Of a DNA stretch of 64,000 nucleotides, positions 48,127-61,407 are shown piece by piece. The translations under genes and the position numbers were made by a program. This DNA is from Solea solea (lineage: Eukaryota > Chordata > Actinopteri > Pleuronectiformes > Soleidae), in contig NC_081141.1 in assembly GCF_958295425.1 (NCBI RefSeq), positions 11,519,500-11,583,499 on the forward strand. Direction: 5' to 3'. The notes below the pieces were generated by a model, which saw only the letters and a list, made by a program, of their open reading frames with translations, was not told the origin of the DNA and searched no databases. How positions within the stretch are numbered: position 1 is the first letter of the stretch; the number at the start of each line of letters is the position of its first letter.

Positions 48127-50190
48127 GTTTTTTAATCAGTGCTGTGTCCCACAATCCTCCGCAGTGATGAAACAACTAAAAGGAAGCATGAATTGGGATG
48201 ATGGGTTAGAGCCAGATTCATTTATGTGTGAGCGTCCCTGTCAGTGAATATTTCTGGGGTTAGGATTATGTGTGGAGAAGAAAAAAAAAAGAAGACAGAG
48301 CGAGATGTGCAGATACAGACAGATGCAACTCAGTGTTCATGATTTACATTTAGAAATAGCCACATCTCATTGCTGCTTCTCACTGTAGCTGTGCCAGCTG
48401 CAGGAGAAATTCCTAGCGCCGGTTCTTTTTCAAGCAGAACTAAGGAACAGTACTTAAATACATCCTATCCAAAAGCATCTATATGGCAATGTCAAATAAA
48501 CTGAGATAATGACTATTGTGGCGTCCTTCTCTTTGCCTTTTTGGTTTCATTTTCCATTAGCATTTAAAGACCCAAGAAAATATTGTTCATACATTTTTGT
48601 TTTTCTTGTTTGCTTTTAAAAGGAGAGCAGGGCCAGCAAATGAGAAAGTATCCCCAGGAGCATGTGTTTCCACAATGACGTTACCGAACCCGTGATTAAA
48701 ATTCATCCATTAGACTCCTTGCATTAAAGTAAAAGGCGGTCTAAAAAAAATGTCCTCAGCAACACGTCAGGATGTAAAAAACAATATGTTTAGCAGCTCA
48801 TTATGCTGTGTTTGAAAGCACATGAAAAGCATTAGTCGTGTTTCTCTGTCGGGCTCATGTGGGCTGGTGGATCTCATTATTCTCTGGACCGCTTGCAACA
48901 AGATAATCAGACCTACGACTCTTAAAGATGACATTATTCAAAACCCACCATTTTCCCTCTGTCGACATTAAAATGTTGGTGAAACGTGTTTGGATGTCAC
49001 TCATGATTAATATTGCTCTTGTACTTTTAGAGGATGTTTCAGTTTGATCTGCACTAGAAAACAGCAAAATTAAATTTTAACAAATCGTGAAAAAAAGGGG
49101 GAGAATATTAACGTTCTTGGTGTGACAAAAGCCTTGCTTTGTCTCTGTGTGACTTCATTGATGAAGCACTGCATTAGTAACGCCCTAGCTTCAATCAGTT
49201 AACAGCCACATGACCACAATCTTTTAGTCAAGTTACAATAGGCACTCTTTCACACCACTGTCACTGGCCGCCAACATGGTTCAAATTACAAGGAAGCAAA
49301 GGGGAGCTCTCCTGAAAGCCTACTTTGAGACATTAAGGGGGGCCTCTAAAACATCGTTCATTTTTGTGTCACGGGTGACAGACTTTGATTTTCTGTACGA
49401 CGAGGTTCCTGAAATAAATAGTAAAACATATCAATATGTGTTATCAATATCTGCACTCAGATGACCAAATCACCCGTTGAGCACAGGCCGAGCTGACAGA
49501 CACACGGGTGTCGTGGTTGTAAATGACAGCAGAGCAGAGCCATCAGGACCAAGTCTATCTGTGTTTTTACATTTGTTTTTTTTTTGTTTTTTTAAATATG
49601 ATAAAAATGTTTTTTTATGGTATTTGTCCTCTTCAATGCAGATTTGTATAAATCAAACTAAGCCAGGAAGTCCTAATCCATATTTCTGGCAGAGACATGT
49701 AAGAGTCATTAAATGTGTAGCTTTATGCAGCAGGCAGGACAACAACTTTGGCAATCACTTCTAGAAAACAGGTATCATGTGTGCAGTCAGGGATTGCTAT
49801 AACAGGGAATCTTTTGATCACCAGCCACAAATAAGATGGTAATGTGGATGCAAAGCACGGTACAACATTTTTTATCTCCTCTAAGGAATAAGAAGGCTCT
49901 GTGGCTAAAAAGCCTTGGTGTCTATGTCTGTCCATTTCACTTTGTTGAAAATAAACCTTCAGAAGACCATCTGGTACCAGAGAAGTGACGCTGCTTTGGG
50001 ACACAGGTGAAGTTGAGGCTGAGCTGGCATCCTAATTAAGTTAAAACCGGGTTTTATGGCCAACTTTTATTGATTTATTATTGAACAAGTTATTATATAT
50101 TATTTAATCTCATTTGTTCATTCAACCCGAGTGACAGTGCACAATGATATAGTTGTGTAATTAAAACAGGGCTATATTATCCCATGATTG

Positions 50191-50234
50191 GCACTAGCAG
50201 CCCCATGATCCTCTTATGGAGGATAAAGTGGTAG
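50191..50234 (+). mobile_element. Short 3' fragment of the tRNA-derived SINE
   Basis: gatcctcttatggaggataa then agtggtag is the terminal wording of the SINE family seen at 31.7 kb. Only about 40 bases are recognisable. Confidence 0.5.
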
Positions 50235-51716
50235 TGTTATTATATATTGCCCATATCCATTTATTATTGCATTTTATTCATCTATCCTCACCAAGTAGCA
50301 CAAAGTAATAAACCAAAAAATCATCATCATGTCATCTTCCCACTCCATAATATTACATGTCTGTGGAACTGATCTGACGAGTGTTTCCATTAAGCAGATT
50401 TGATCTGATCACCGTTACGTGGAGTTGTGCCACACATAAACAAGAAGTTGGACCAAGCTTAGTTACTTCCACATTCAAAAATAAGGTCGATAGTGGCCCG
50501 AATAAAACAGGACACAGGGCACCACAAACTCATCAGGAACTTCTATTCATTACTGATGGTATGAATAGAAGTCAAAGCAGGGTTATTTTGATATGTGCAA
50601 ACAAATGGCACATAGGAACTTCCGCATTAGAGTCACCAACTCAGTGACTCTTACTGCTATTTACACTACATACAGCCTATGCTTGTAAGCTTTCACTTTC
50701 AATGAATGGTTGTGTTTCCCTTGCAACTCATGTGTATGTGTTCGTATCTTATTTTTCTCCAAAAAATGGAGCCTCATTTTATGTACAGTGTGTCCGTTGC
50801 TGCTTGATGCAGCCCACAGTGTGCTGTGTTGTGCAGTGAGTTTCTGGACGAAGGTAGGAAAGCCAAGTGGGGCAAATAGAGTTATGATGATCTTTACCAT
50901 GAGTGATAATAAGCACTAAGCAAAGCCTCGCCTGGGACCATGCACAAGAATACAAACTAACAGTTCCACATGCTCACGCAGACACACACACACGGTCACA
51001 AAGCAAAATGCCAGCAGATAACAACACGCTGCCTGTGTGTTATCAGTCCAAGCGTTCAGGGAAATCAGCACACAATCCTACCCCCAGGAGCCACATTTGT
51101 GAACCCTCATAGGCTGTTATGACGATACTAGAGCGAGTCCTCCTCCTCTCTCTCTCTAACTGCTCTATTCTTTTATCAGAAACTCAGATAGATATTTGTG
51201 CTCTGAAACCTTTCCTGCGGCTCAGAGACGGGGGCTATGGACCGAGGACTGCACTGGTGCTAAGGCACCGTCCCCACCACCCCCACCACCCTGTGGTTGT
51301 TAGCTGAAGCCATCTCGCAGAGAGAAGGAATAGGAAGACCAAAGAAGAGTAGGAAAGAGAGAGAGGGAAGATGAGGGCTGAAGCAATGCATGTGTGTGTG
51401 TGTAAAGAGTCGACAAAGTTGAACAGTAGAGTGTGAGTGAAGTTTTTACAACCATGTATGTGTGTGTGTGTATATATATTTATATGTGTGTGTGTAGAGA
51501 AGAAAGACAGTTGTACTTCCACAGATGAAAGGAAGGAAATGTGACTCTCTCTCTCCCATGTGTCATAACTCTGTCTTTTTGAATGAGGGTTAAATCCATC
51601 AAGTCAAAGTGGAAGAGCAGTCTCTTTTTCTCTCTGTATCCCCTCCCCCTCTGTCCCTTACCACCCCACACTCCCATCCAACCATATGCAACTATTTTCT
51701 TGCTTATTCTCTCTGC

Positions 51717-51740
51717 TTCTCTCTCTCTCTCTCTCTCTCT
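51717..51740. repeat. (CT)12 microsatellite
   Basis: A pure run within a wider pyrimidine-rich stretch (about 51620-51780). Confidence 0.9.
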
Positions 51741-52094
51741 GTAGCGTCCTCTTTGATCTGATTGTTTCTCTCCCTCTCGCTGGACAAAATCAATCTGCCA
51801 CCGGCAGATCATCGCGGAAACGACACGTGGACACGTGTGTCTCAGCCGGCCCGCATGACACATGATGGTTGTTTGTGCATGCCTGTGTCAGTGCTCCTTA
51901 ACAACAGTGGCAGCAGTCTCCATACCACACTTATGAATAAAGATGATATTAATCCTTTAAACACGAAGGGGGGGATTACTGTGTTTACCACGGTGCATGT
52001 CTGTGGAAATGGGGCACTCTCACCCAGTGATGGTGGAATGTCCGGACTTCCAAGACACTTTGTGAAATGGTAGAAGAGAGAAAGAAAGAAGTGC

Positions 52095-52097
<3 letters not shown>

Positions 52098-52129
<32 letters not shown>
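52098..52129. repeat. (TG)16 microsatellite
   Basis: A pure 32-base dinucleotide run. Confidence 0.95.
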
Positions 52130-52130
<1 letters not shown>

Positions 52131-54040
52131 ATGCTGACTGAGTATGGATGTAAGCCTGCAAGACGTTCTCTTATGGAAAATAAGAATATATTTTGAGGAT
52201 TCTATTTTTAGCACAGGCTCTGTCAAACCATTGCATGTGGCTTAAATCTGCCCCCAAACAACATGCCAATATGTCCTCTGTCTTCTTAAAATCCTCATCC
52301 CTATAAGGCAGTATATGGGAAGGAAATTAGAAATAAATTAAGTGGAGCCAGGCAAGCAATCTCCTAAAAAATAGGTCAGTTTGAAAAGCATGATGAATTT
52401 TCATACAGCTTTTTAAAAGAGCTTTTTAGGACCGAGGATTGTGGAGGAGAAGACACTGCTGAGGATCTTTTTCTCACACACTTTGATACACAGCTGGGTA
52501 GAGGTTCATTGAAAGGCCACAAAGAATAATACTGCCCCCCAGTGTTTGCCACTGGGACATGTGTATTTTATTTATACCTACAGGCTTGTGTCCAGAGACT
52601 CACCTACTGAACATTTGGCAAGGCAGAAACACGTGGGTTCCCTTTCTTCGTATAAAAACTGTGATCGTGGCCTGTAGGTGTACAAAACAGGAGACGAGCC
52701 TGGATGAGATATCACCCCACCTTCCGACACCTTCTTTCAGTAGTCCTGAGAGTCACAGCCTACACAAACACAAGGGAGCGGGAGAAAGTGAAGATGTAAG
52801 CTCCCTTACCCAGAAAATTAGTACTCCGCCGCTTCACGTCCAGCCTGAGGTTGTGTAAGAACGGGGAGGCGTTTTCTGACTCATCATCCCAGAATAAAAC
52901 AAGGATTTATTCATATCCTGTTTGGAGAAGGATCAAATAAGTTACTACTGCTGACACGGCTTTCGTTCTATAGCTCTTCTTTTAAACTCTATAGTTTAGC
53001 CCCCTATAATCTACTACTCTACATATTTGGTAACAGGTGGTGTTATTTAAGTGCCAAAATAGTCTCATTTACAAAAAAAAAAAAAAAACACAACTTGTTT
53101 CATTTACAGTATTTGTCCACTGTCCACAGAAGAAGAAATGCCCCACCCGGGTGCTGTGGTCTCACTCTGCTTTCATCTCAGCACCGATGGTTGAGTTGAT
53201 GTTCCTCCTGCTGTTTCTGGCATGACAATTAGATCCCTAAACCAAGGAGAACCATGCTGCGTTTGCCTGATAGCATGAGCTCTTCTACAGGCATTCACAG
53301 ACATTGAATAACACCTGCAAAGAAAAAGACAGAAAGCCTCAGGCAGGCACACTTGGTGGTATTACCAACCAGACAAATGCTCACACCACTCAGCATTGTG
53401 GGGTTGCTTGTGGAAATCTTTTTTTTAAACAATTGAATCCAACAAATCCAAGTTGTCATGTATGCATGATGAAATAATCACACATGTGTGCATTTTCTGA
53501 CCTGCCATTGATACTGTGTTACTACAGTCATGCTACGCATCTTGCATGTCAGGTCAATTTCTCCTCAGCTGTAACTCTGAAAAACAAACCTTGACGGCGT
53601 TTGGCGTGGACATAGAGACCTGCACTTCACTACCTGATATATGCACACATATCATAGGATGTGATCTTTGTGCTCCTCCAGTAGGATTTACTGTATGTCT
53701 TACCTTTATACCAGGCTTTAATGTCTATATACAGTATATATCCACTCCCACAACAGACATGGCAGGATAGAATTCAGTCGTGTACACATTCAGGAACAAA
53801 TAAACACTCAGCCGCACACAGTAACAGGATGTTCTTACTCGTAGACCAAGTAGCCAATCTATCCTGTGATAGAGGATTGTTCTCTTTCTTATTAAAAGAA
53901 CAGGTGGCCATGAGATAGCAGTCTCATTTTTCACTGCTGCTGCACTCCGTGATTCCAAACTAATGATCAAAATATTGAGCCGCTTCAAATCATCTCTCAC
54001 CCCAGTCTGATAGATATGAGAAGTGATGGGTGTAGGAGAG

Positions 54041-54108
54041 AGTGTGTGTGTGTGTGTGTATGTGAGTGTGTGTCAGCAGGTGTGTTTGTGTGTGTGCGTG
54101 TGTGCATG
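54041..54108. repeat. Imperfect (GT)n microsatellite
   Basis: GT runs interrupted by at, ag, cagcagg and cg. Plus-strand frames here give CVCVCV peptides and are not genes. Confidence 0.9.
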
Positions 54109-54313
54109 TTGCACATTAACATGATTTCCCCGGGCTGTGTTTGCATGTTCTCATACGGTTATGCATGTGTATGCCTTCATACGTGTGTGTGTGTCGCGGC
54201 TAAAGTGGGAAGCCTTGAGGGGGAATATAAGGACAAGGTTGCTGAGGCAGAAGACGTGACAAACCCAATCATTTGTTCTGCTCTTTTCTAGTGACATTCT
54301 CTGAGTTGTTTCC

Positions 54314-54332
54314 TTTTTTTTTTTTTTTTTTT
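54314..54332 (-). repeat. T19 homopolymer (poly-A on the minus strand)
   Basis: Nineteen T. A second T run follows at about 54352-54361. It could be a retroposon tail in minus orientation, but no body was recognised. Confidence 0.9.
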
Positions 54333-57300
54333 CACACTGAGAAAGCCCCATCTTTTTTTTTTATATCCATTTGTGCTGCACCAAGCCTATCACTTTCAAA
54401 GGGGGAACACTGTGAATCTCAAAGAGATGAGATGAAAGCAGTATCATGATCTATAATACATGGGTGCCATTCATTGCCACAGAACAAAAGGTTCGCTCTA
54501 TGTGTTGAGGGGTAACAGAAGAAATCAAGTCATCCACCTCAAGGATTGGGAGTGCGCCATCATGGCCATTCTGCTTTAAATTCCCCTTCGACAGGTTTCC
54601 TCACCTCCAAATTGGTGCGATTGCTAAAACACAAACCAGTCACCGATGACACACTGACTGGAGGAAAAAGAAAATAATTCAAGGACGTGTGACAACTGTG
54701 ATATATGGTATTTGGACTCCTTTTATCTGTCACAAAACCTGCGATAACTGACATACACATGGATTCAGAAGATTTGGCAGATTATTTTAGTGATTTGCTT
54801 TTGATGACACAGCGATGACACATAAAGGTGGCACAATGTGACACTTTGGTGTGGGGAACAGAAGTGTCTTTCCTCATGCTCACTTGACAGTGTGTTCCGA
54901 CTGGAAAATAGAAACTTTCTAGCTCCCTATGTCTCGCCTTCCCTCCCATGCATTTTTGATAATTTATGCTACCTTCATCTGCACTATTGGGACAGATGAG
55001 ATTAGTCATCGCCTGTCCCATCTGTTGTGTTTACGACTCATTTGTTTACTCGCTGGTTCAGAGGGATTTTCCTTCATTGCGGAACTGCATCCAGACTCTG
55101 AGGTCGTCTAAACTGAATGATTAATTTAATTGCTCACTAAGTACCTATGATGAGCAACACACATTCTCCCTCATAGTGAAATACAAATTCATGGAAAAAG
55201 GTCATATGTCAGAGCCAAAGGCAGAAAAAGTTTGGTTGTGTGAATTTGAAAAACAATAACAAAAACAAAAACAAAACAGGATTAACAAGTCTGAAAATTC
55301 ATTCAACGTGTTTTCTAGTTTCAGTTCTGAGAACAGTATCTGCAAAAATGACACATGGCTTGATAGGACAGGTGGTTATGTGAAGACACGACTGCAAGAG
55401 TTTCACATTATTTACACAAGTAGTGCAGACGCAGCTGTGGAGACATTCACAGTCAAATGAAACTGATGAAATGCAAAGTTGTCCACAAAGATTTTCGACA
55501 AATGCCAGCAGTAGTCGTTTTTGCAAACTTCCATCAAGTTGTCTTCCACAGACTCATGATTCACAACCCACGCATGCATCAGTTTTCTTATACCAGCTTG
55601 TACTAATTCTGGGTCACAGCGAGGACGCTTCGATTTATATATTGTCTTATATAATCTTGTAATCTTCTATAATGTTGTATTATGATGATATCTTGTCCCC
55701 AGAAACCTAAGACTGGTGTTGTTTACGTCTACTTTTTAAGACTTTAAACTTGAAAATGTATTGAGCTTGTGTTGACCTTTGGAGATCAATCAACCTCAAA
55801 TCTGGCACAAGGAAGCAGACGGTACAACAATGTTAATATGTATTAGTCATTCCGGCAGAACTTTTACAAAGGATTGCTAATTAGTTTACTTGGGTAGTTG
55901 CTGTGTCTTGCACTAATTTCACAGTCATTTCTCCTTATTTTACACCAGAGCAAAGATAGCCCCAGGTGTTGTTATAAAATATTGACATGAGTTGCAGCAT
56001 TTATGATGCAAACTGACTGAGTGCATTTGAGTCCCAGTGTCGAAATGATGTTGAGAGGGTGCTGCAATGTCAGCAAATGCAGTCTATTGTCGAAGTGTTT
56101 TTCCCCCTATCTCAAGATATATAACCTACTTACATTTGCCACAGCATGTAACTAATGGACTATTCAGTCAATGGTTCAAGTTCCAACTAAAGTGAATGAA
56201 AACTTCACTTATGACTTCATGTTTACTTGGGAGGAAAGACATTACTGACAGATAAAAACTCCATTTACGTCTTTGCAAGAAGTTTTATTATTATTTTATT
56301 TTTTATTTTTCTAACCTGGCTTCACCCTTCTGGCATGAAATAAAGGTTTAGCATTATCACATATGAAGGATTTGATTCCAGGCACAGCATTGTTTTCTTT
56401 TTATTTGCCACTATGAGCCACTAATCTCTCAATTTGCTATCAAAAGATAAAAACACACAATAGTCCTGGCTGCCTCAAAGACATTGTACTCCTTATTGTA
56501 GGTTTGTCTACAGGCGCACAAACACTGGTTGCAGATTAAATAGCTGCTGGATTACAACAGCTGCAAGGCAATCCATTCTATGCGCCGCAGTAAAAATTAC
56601 AAAACCTGAAAAACAATGCTTTGAAAAGCTGCTTCCCTGGTCTCACTGAAATCACAAGGACCCAAAAAGAAATAATAAATCCATACCAGGTGGAGCCAGC
56701 AGCAAAGGAGCCCAGGACAAATCTATAATCCATGCTCTCCTTCCCATCTTCCATAATATAATGTCAGTATTATTTCCATAAAGTCAATTTGCCTCAGCTG
56801 TGTGGTATATTGAGGTAAGAAGTAATAATAAGGGCTCAAAGAATATGAGCCCATGCTGGTTTGGTCAAACATCTTGAGGAATCTGGACGAACAGTTCCAC
56901 AGTGTAACATGTCCTCTAAATCACATTTGTGGCTGAAGTTAACCACAGAAACTTTCACGCCTTTAAGAAGAAACATGTTGGCAAACGTATACTCAAAGGC
57001 ACATCTTTTATCAAAAGTAGACTTCGTTCTTAATTAAGCTCAGCTCTGTGGTGCATGCTTTGCCTCAGTAGAACATAACAGCCACTAAAGTTTCTTCTGA
57101 GTAATGATTAATGCATCCAATTTCTGTGATCTGCACTGAGCGCAGCATCATGGGTAATTAAATGATGGTCGACAGAGCACTCACTGCTCTCATAAAATGA
57201 CAAGCCCGTAATTATCACGAAGCTTGGTTGCCCTCTGCCTCAAATACTAATTGTGTATCAATAATCAAGTGGAATGTCACAAAATTAAAACCCCGAAACA

Positions 57301-57915
57301 ACCTGAGCTGTGCAAACCGCTCGCAGCTACAATGTCGTTGTCAATAACATCTAGCCCTTCTCCTTTTCTAAACTATATTTTCACTTTACATTTGGCTATT
57401 AATACAATATTCTATTTCTTTATTCATCAATAGAACAGGTCTATAAATTGATAAACAAGGATTACCTGCTTTGAACATTAATATTAAAATTAACAATTTG
57501 CATAATGTTCACCCATCAGTATGCAGGACCAAAAGGCAACCCACTAATTTATTATCCTCTTGCAGATTGTGTTATTAATAAACAACATTCCTGACTTACA
57601 GGCAGCTGGGAAAGAAAAAATGTGATTCATTCGCTGACTACTCAACACTGTATTCTCTCTTGTAACACTTCAGTGACCATTAATATAACTTCCCCCGGCG
57701 AATACAATAACAAAGAAAACGCATTTTTGGAAGAATAGGGATGTGCTGAGAGGAAACCATTCATATTCCTTTCTCACTGATTCACAAATGGGCACGTCTG
57801 CCACAGCAACGTCAAAGACATCACACAAATGTACAGGGTAGTGTCTAAAAAAACAGCAACATCGGAGGTGGAATATTGATGTTTCCTTTACTGCTTTTTA
57901 AATCAAGCTCTTATT

Positions 57916-57921
57916 TTTATT
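57916..57921 (-). terminator. Candidate prodh poly(A) signal AATAAA
   Basis: TTTATT on the plus strand is AATAAA on the gene strand. It is the first canonical hexamer downstream of the prodh stop codon, and I found no AATAAA or ATTAAA between it and 58304. It predicts a 3' UTR of about 400 bases. Confidence 0.5.
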
Positions 57922-58303
57922 ATTGTTGCCCCTCTCCATGATAAATAGGGTGATAAAAACAGATGCCCACCCAAGTCTTGTTGACATTTTAGTGAGTCCT
58001 TTTGGAGCCGTTAAGATGCCCAGTTGAGGGACACCACAGTTAGATAAAGGGAGTGATGCTTATGGATACAGAGGCAGAAGGGGAAAATAAGTGAGAGTGC
58101 ATGGACAGTGTATGTAGGCAGGGGTAGACGTGCAGGTGGATTGTATCAGTGAGGAACAAGAGGAACAAAGTGTGGCAAACAAAAAGGTGCATGTCCGGGA
58201 AGAGCCGTAGCACAGAAGAGACGGAACAGACATCAACCGGTAAAGATTTTGAAAAATCTACATGCTAACAGTCTGTCCTCTCAGTCTCTCTTCTTCTGTG
58301 TTG
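57922..58303 (-). other. prodh: Probable prodh 3' untranslated region
   Basis: Sequence between the stop codon and the first poly(A) hexamer, without introns or repeats that I can recognise. The extent is inferred from the hexamer only. Confidence 0.45.
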
Positions 58304-58494
58304 TCAGTACACAGGTCTGTAGAGAAGCTCCCCAGAGGTGAGCCTGCGTTTCAGCTCCTTCCACAGCAGCTCTCTCTCCTTTTGGGTGCCTTTCATGAAG
58401 CCTCTGTTCTCCTGGGCTCTCCGTGACAGGTAAGGCATGACCTCATTTATCGGCCCATAGGGGACATACTTGTAGACGGGGAAGCCTTTCTGGC
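58304..58494 (-). CDS. prodh: prodh last coding exon
   Basis: The acceptor AG is at 58496-58495 (cacccctag before the exon). The first two bases complete a Gly codon split across the intron, then [13 protein letters not shown] leads into [10 protein letters not shown] and a charged C-terminal helix ending LYRPVY and TGA (58304-58306). The Tyr of KYVPYG and the Arg pair of YLSRR sit 16 residues apart, the same spacing as Tyr540 and Arg555/Arg556 in E. coli PutA, where they bind substrate. The reader's ATG-started frame extends upstream to 58609, but that part is intron. Confidence 0.95.
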
Positions 58495-61364
58495 CTAGGG
58501 GTGAAGTGGACGGGATGGGAGACAACGCATAAAGAAACGGTAGTTTTGTAGAATGGCATGAGGACGATAAACATAGACAACATACTTGCACTTTTCTAGT
58601 CGTCTGCAAAAAATAAATAAATACGAGTCATGATGTTAAAATGTGACATTTGATTGACAAGGCTAATTACAGGTGCTGCATAAAAACTTATACACTCTGG
58701 ACAAACTCCTGCGAGCACATCACAACTGGACATCTATTTGATTGGCTTCCACCATTCTCATCAGCCAGTTTTCAGCACCCTCAGTTTAGCTTATTCTTAT
58801 CACGTCCTCTGTCCCCAACTGGAGTCAAAACTTCTGAATTCTGATTAATTAAATTGAAATCGCTAAGAGATTTTGTTTTCATCTATGCAATTTTGAAACA
58901 AATCGTGAAACTGAATGAACACTCAAGACATAATAGCGATGCTTGTTCTGTACAATGAAGCTCGAACTGCTGCATCGCCTGAGTAAACGACAAAGAAACA
59001 CATGTCTATTTACATCAAAAGTGGTTTTGTTGGTTTTAACTTGAGTCTCTCATTGACAGATAAACACCTGCAGCTGCTGTCTTTAGCCGACAAACCAAGT
59101 GGCAGGAGCCGGCAGCAGTGCTTTGTGAAGACAGCTTGTCAATACCAAGGTGTCTCAGTTCATATGTCACATCATGGGCTGCAAACTGACTTGTACATGT
59201 ACACCTCAAAGACTCCAGTTGGCCCGTGTTTCGCCTGTGTAACTCAAAGGTTCAAGGGGACTCAGCTGAGAGATGTGGAGGAGGATAATGAACACTGATT
59301 CTGACTGTCTAATCACCAGTAGGATGGGAAATATTGTAGCTGTGTCCCAATCCAGGGGTAGTTTCCTTCTTAGGACATGGTGTATGCGGCTTACCGAAGC
59401 AGTGGGCTTCATTGGCTGCAGAGACAGAAATGAGATGGTCTGGTCTATGGAGGAATTAACTATGGTGTCACCAGCTTGCCCCACCTTTACTACTGTCACT
59501 TAGCAACAGAGCTGCAGCCAGATGCATTTCAGACTACTAATAACACTCGATGCATAACGATTTTAACAAAGATTCACATTTTAAGGGGCCTTTGAAGTGG
59601 AATAGATGAAGCGAGGTTCTGTGGTATGACCCCTGAATTGGGAAACTTGGGCTAAAATTGGGCTACTGTGTGTGTGTGCATGTGTGTGTGTGTGTGTGTG
59701 TTGTGTTTCTTACCCAATGGGAAGCTGATCTGATCACACATGCCCAGCAGCTGAGCAAAGTACACCTTGTTCTCCGTGGGTACGAGACCCAGCTCATTCA
59801 TTCTATATGAGAGGGGGATACAATTAAATCCTAGTTTATACGGATCCAAATCTCTATAGAAAATCAATAGTGTTTTCGACACTGTCCTTGGATAGAAAAG
59901 AAGTGGTACCTCCTTAAGGTGTGTTTCACTGTGTCTTCATTATGGGAAGCAACCATGACATTGGCATTTCTGCGGTGTGCAATCTCATCCAGCACATAAT
60001 CTAGACACCTTACACAAGCAAAGACACACAAGGAAAACACTTTGTGAACTTTTTCTATAACGTTCACAAAAGTTAACTAACTATTTTGATAACCGATCAA
60101 TGGGAAATTTGTGGACCAAACAACACATGTGAGACCTTTGCATTTTGAAGTTTGATAACACAATTCTCTGCATTAAACAACAGTTCATCCAGACAGTAAG
60201 TGACATATTAATTGATCATTAAAATAATTGATACTTTAGTTGTAGTTGCATACAGTAGTTATATATTTTATAGAAAAATATAAACTGTATAAGATATGGT
60301 GTATTGTATGCACATTGTGTTTTGCATTGTTTTCAAAAGGCTTTAGTATAAATTGCTCTCATTAGTATGGGACATATTGTTTGGTGGGGGGACTACCGTT
60401 CACAAAACTAAACTGTAAAAGTATCCCTAAACACCACACACATTTTTCAATGGAACCAATCCATTCTCGAAGGGACCTCAGCAGGAGTTAATATGCATGC
60501 ACTTTACTCCTCCACCGTCAGCAGATTTTGAATCAGACTTCATGCTGGACTGTATCAGCCGAACTTTGTATCTGTCCTATGTTGATATTTACTTCTGAAA
60601 TCTGATCGAGTGCTTGAGGAGCTTAGCCTTTCCTCCCTTTTGTGCAAAACATGTCGATATCCACAGGGTGAGGCCTTTGATGTTGCCTTACTGTAGATGT
60701 GTCAGAAAAAAAAATGGGAGCAACCCTTGAGCTAGATGATTTCTGCAACTTGCACACAGGTGACTCAATGGCGTGGAAGCTTGCTGACACAAGATGATAA
60801 ACCTGAGAAACTTCAATTGAAGGACCACTTCCTTAAACTTAAATCCCTGTTCGGTTCACTGCAGCAGAATTGTGCCTGTAAGGAGGCTGGTTTAGGTGTA
60901 CATGGGAAAACCAGAGAGAAGAGAAAGTGTTTGGAGTGAGTTCAAGAAAGTAAACTTCAAAAGTGTTTTCTATCAGTAGCAAAAGTCTATATGGAGGACA
61001 GTTTAAGACTTACTAAGGGGTGGAACTTGCAGGGTAGCTCATGATACAATAGAAGGGCCATAATAATGATAATGATACGGCCTTTCAGAGGTGATTGGTG
61101 TATCATTTCCAGATTTGGACACCATCAGCACCAATAAGCAAAGTCCTTGCTCCTACCTGTGGTACATTCTATTAGTAGACTCATAATCCGGGTTGATTGG
61201 GTCTTCATAGCCAATCTTTCGGGCCCTTTCTCGCTCCAGATACATGTAGGCTCCACGTACCAGCTTGGCAGCAAAACGCCAACGCTCACGCCGTGACAGT
61301 TCTACATCCATAGTCACGTTATGATAGGCTTCCTGTGAAACAGCCAATGCTTGGTCAAAACCTA

Positions 61365-61407
<43 letters not shown>

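Larger units (their letters stand above)
46889..57915. other. No gene seen over 11 kb; microsatellites and possible conserved elements
   Basis: No exon with a recognisable domain on either strand. Frames near 51480-52132 are low-complexity products of CT and GT repeats. Two stretches without recognisable repeats, 48640-48920 and 57010-57290, are rich in homeodomain-type words (for example gtaattaaatga and taatgattaatgc in the latter). By texture they look like conserved regulatory DNA. This needs cross-species alignment. Confidence 0.45.

Noticed and set aside
51480..52132. Open frames with RERERE and HTHTHT peptides
   Set aside because: They are translations of (CT)n and (GT)n microsatellites.
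58495..58609. N-terminal extension of the last prodh exon in the same open frame
   Set aside because: A consensus acceptor (cacccctag) at 58495-58496 and the exact codon join with the previous exon show this part is intron.
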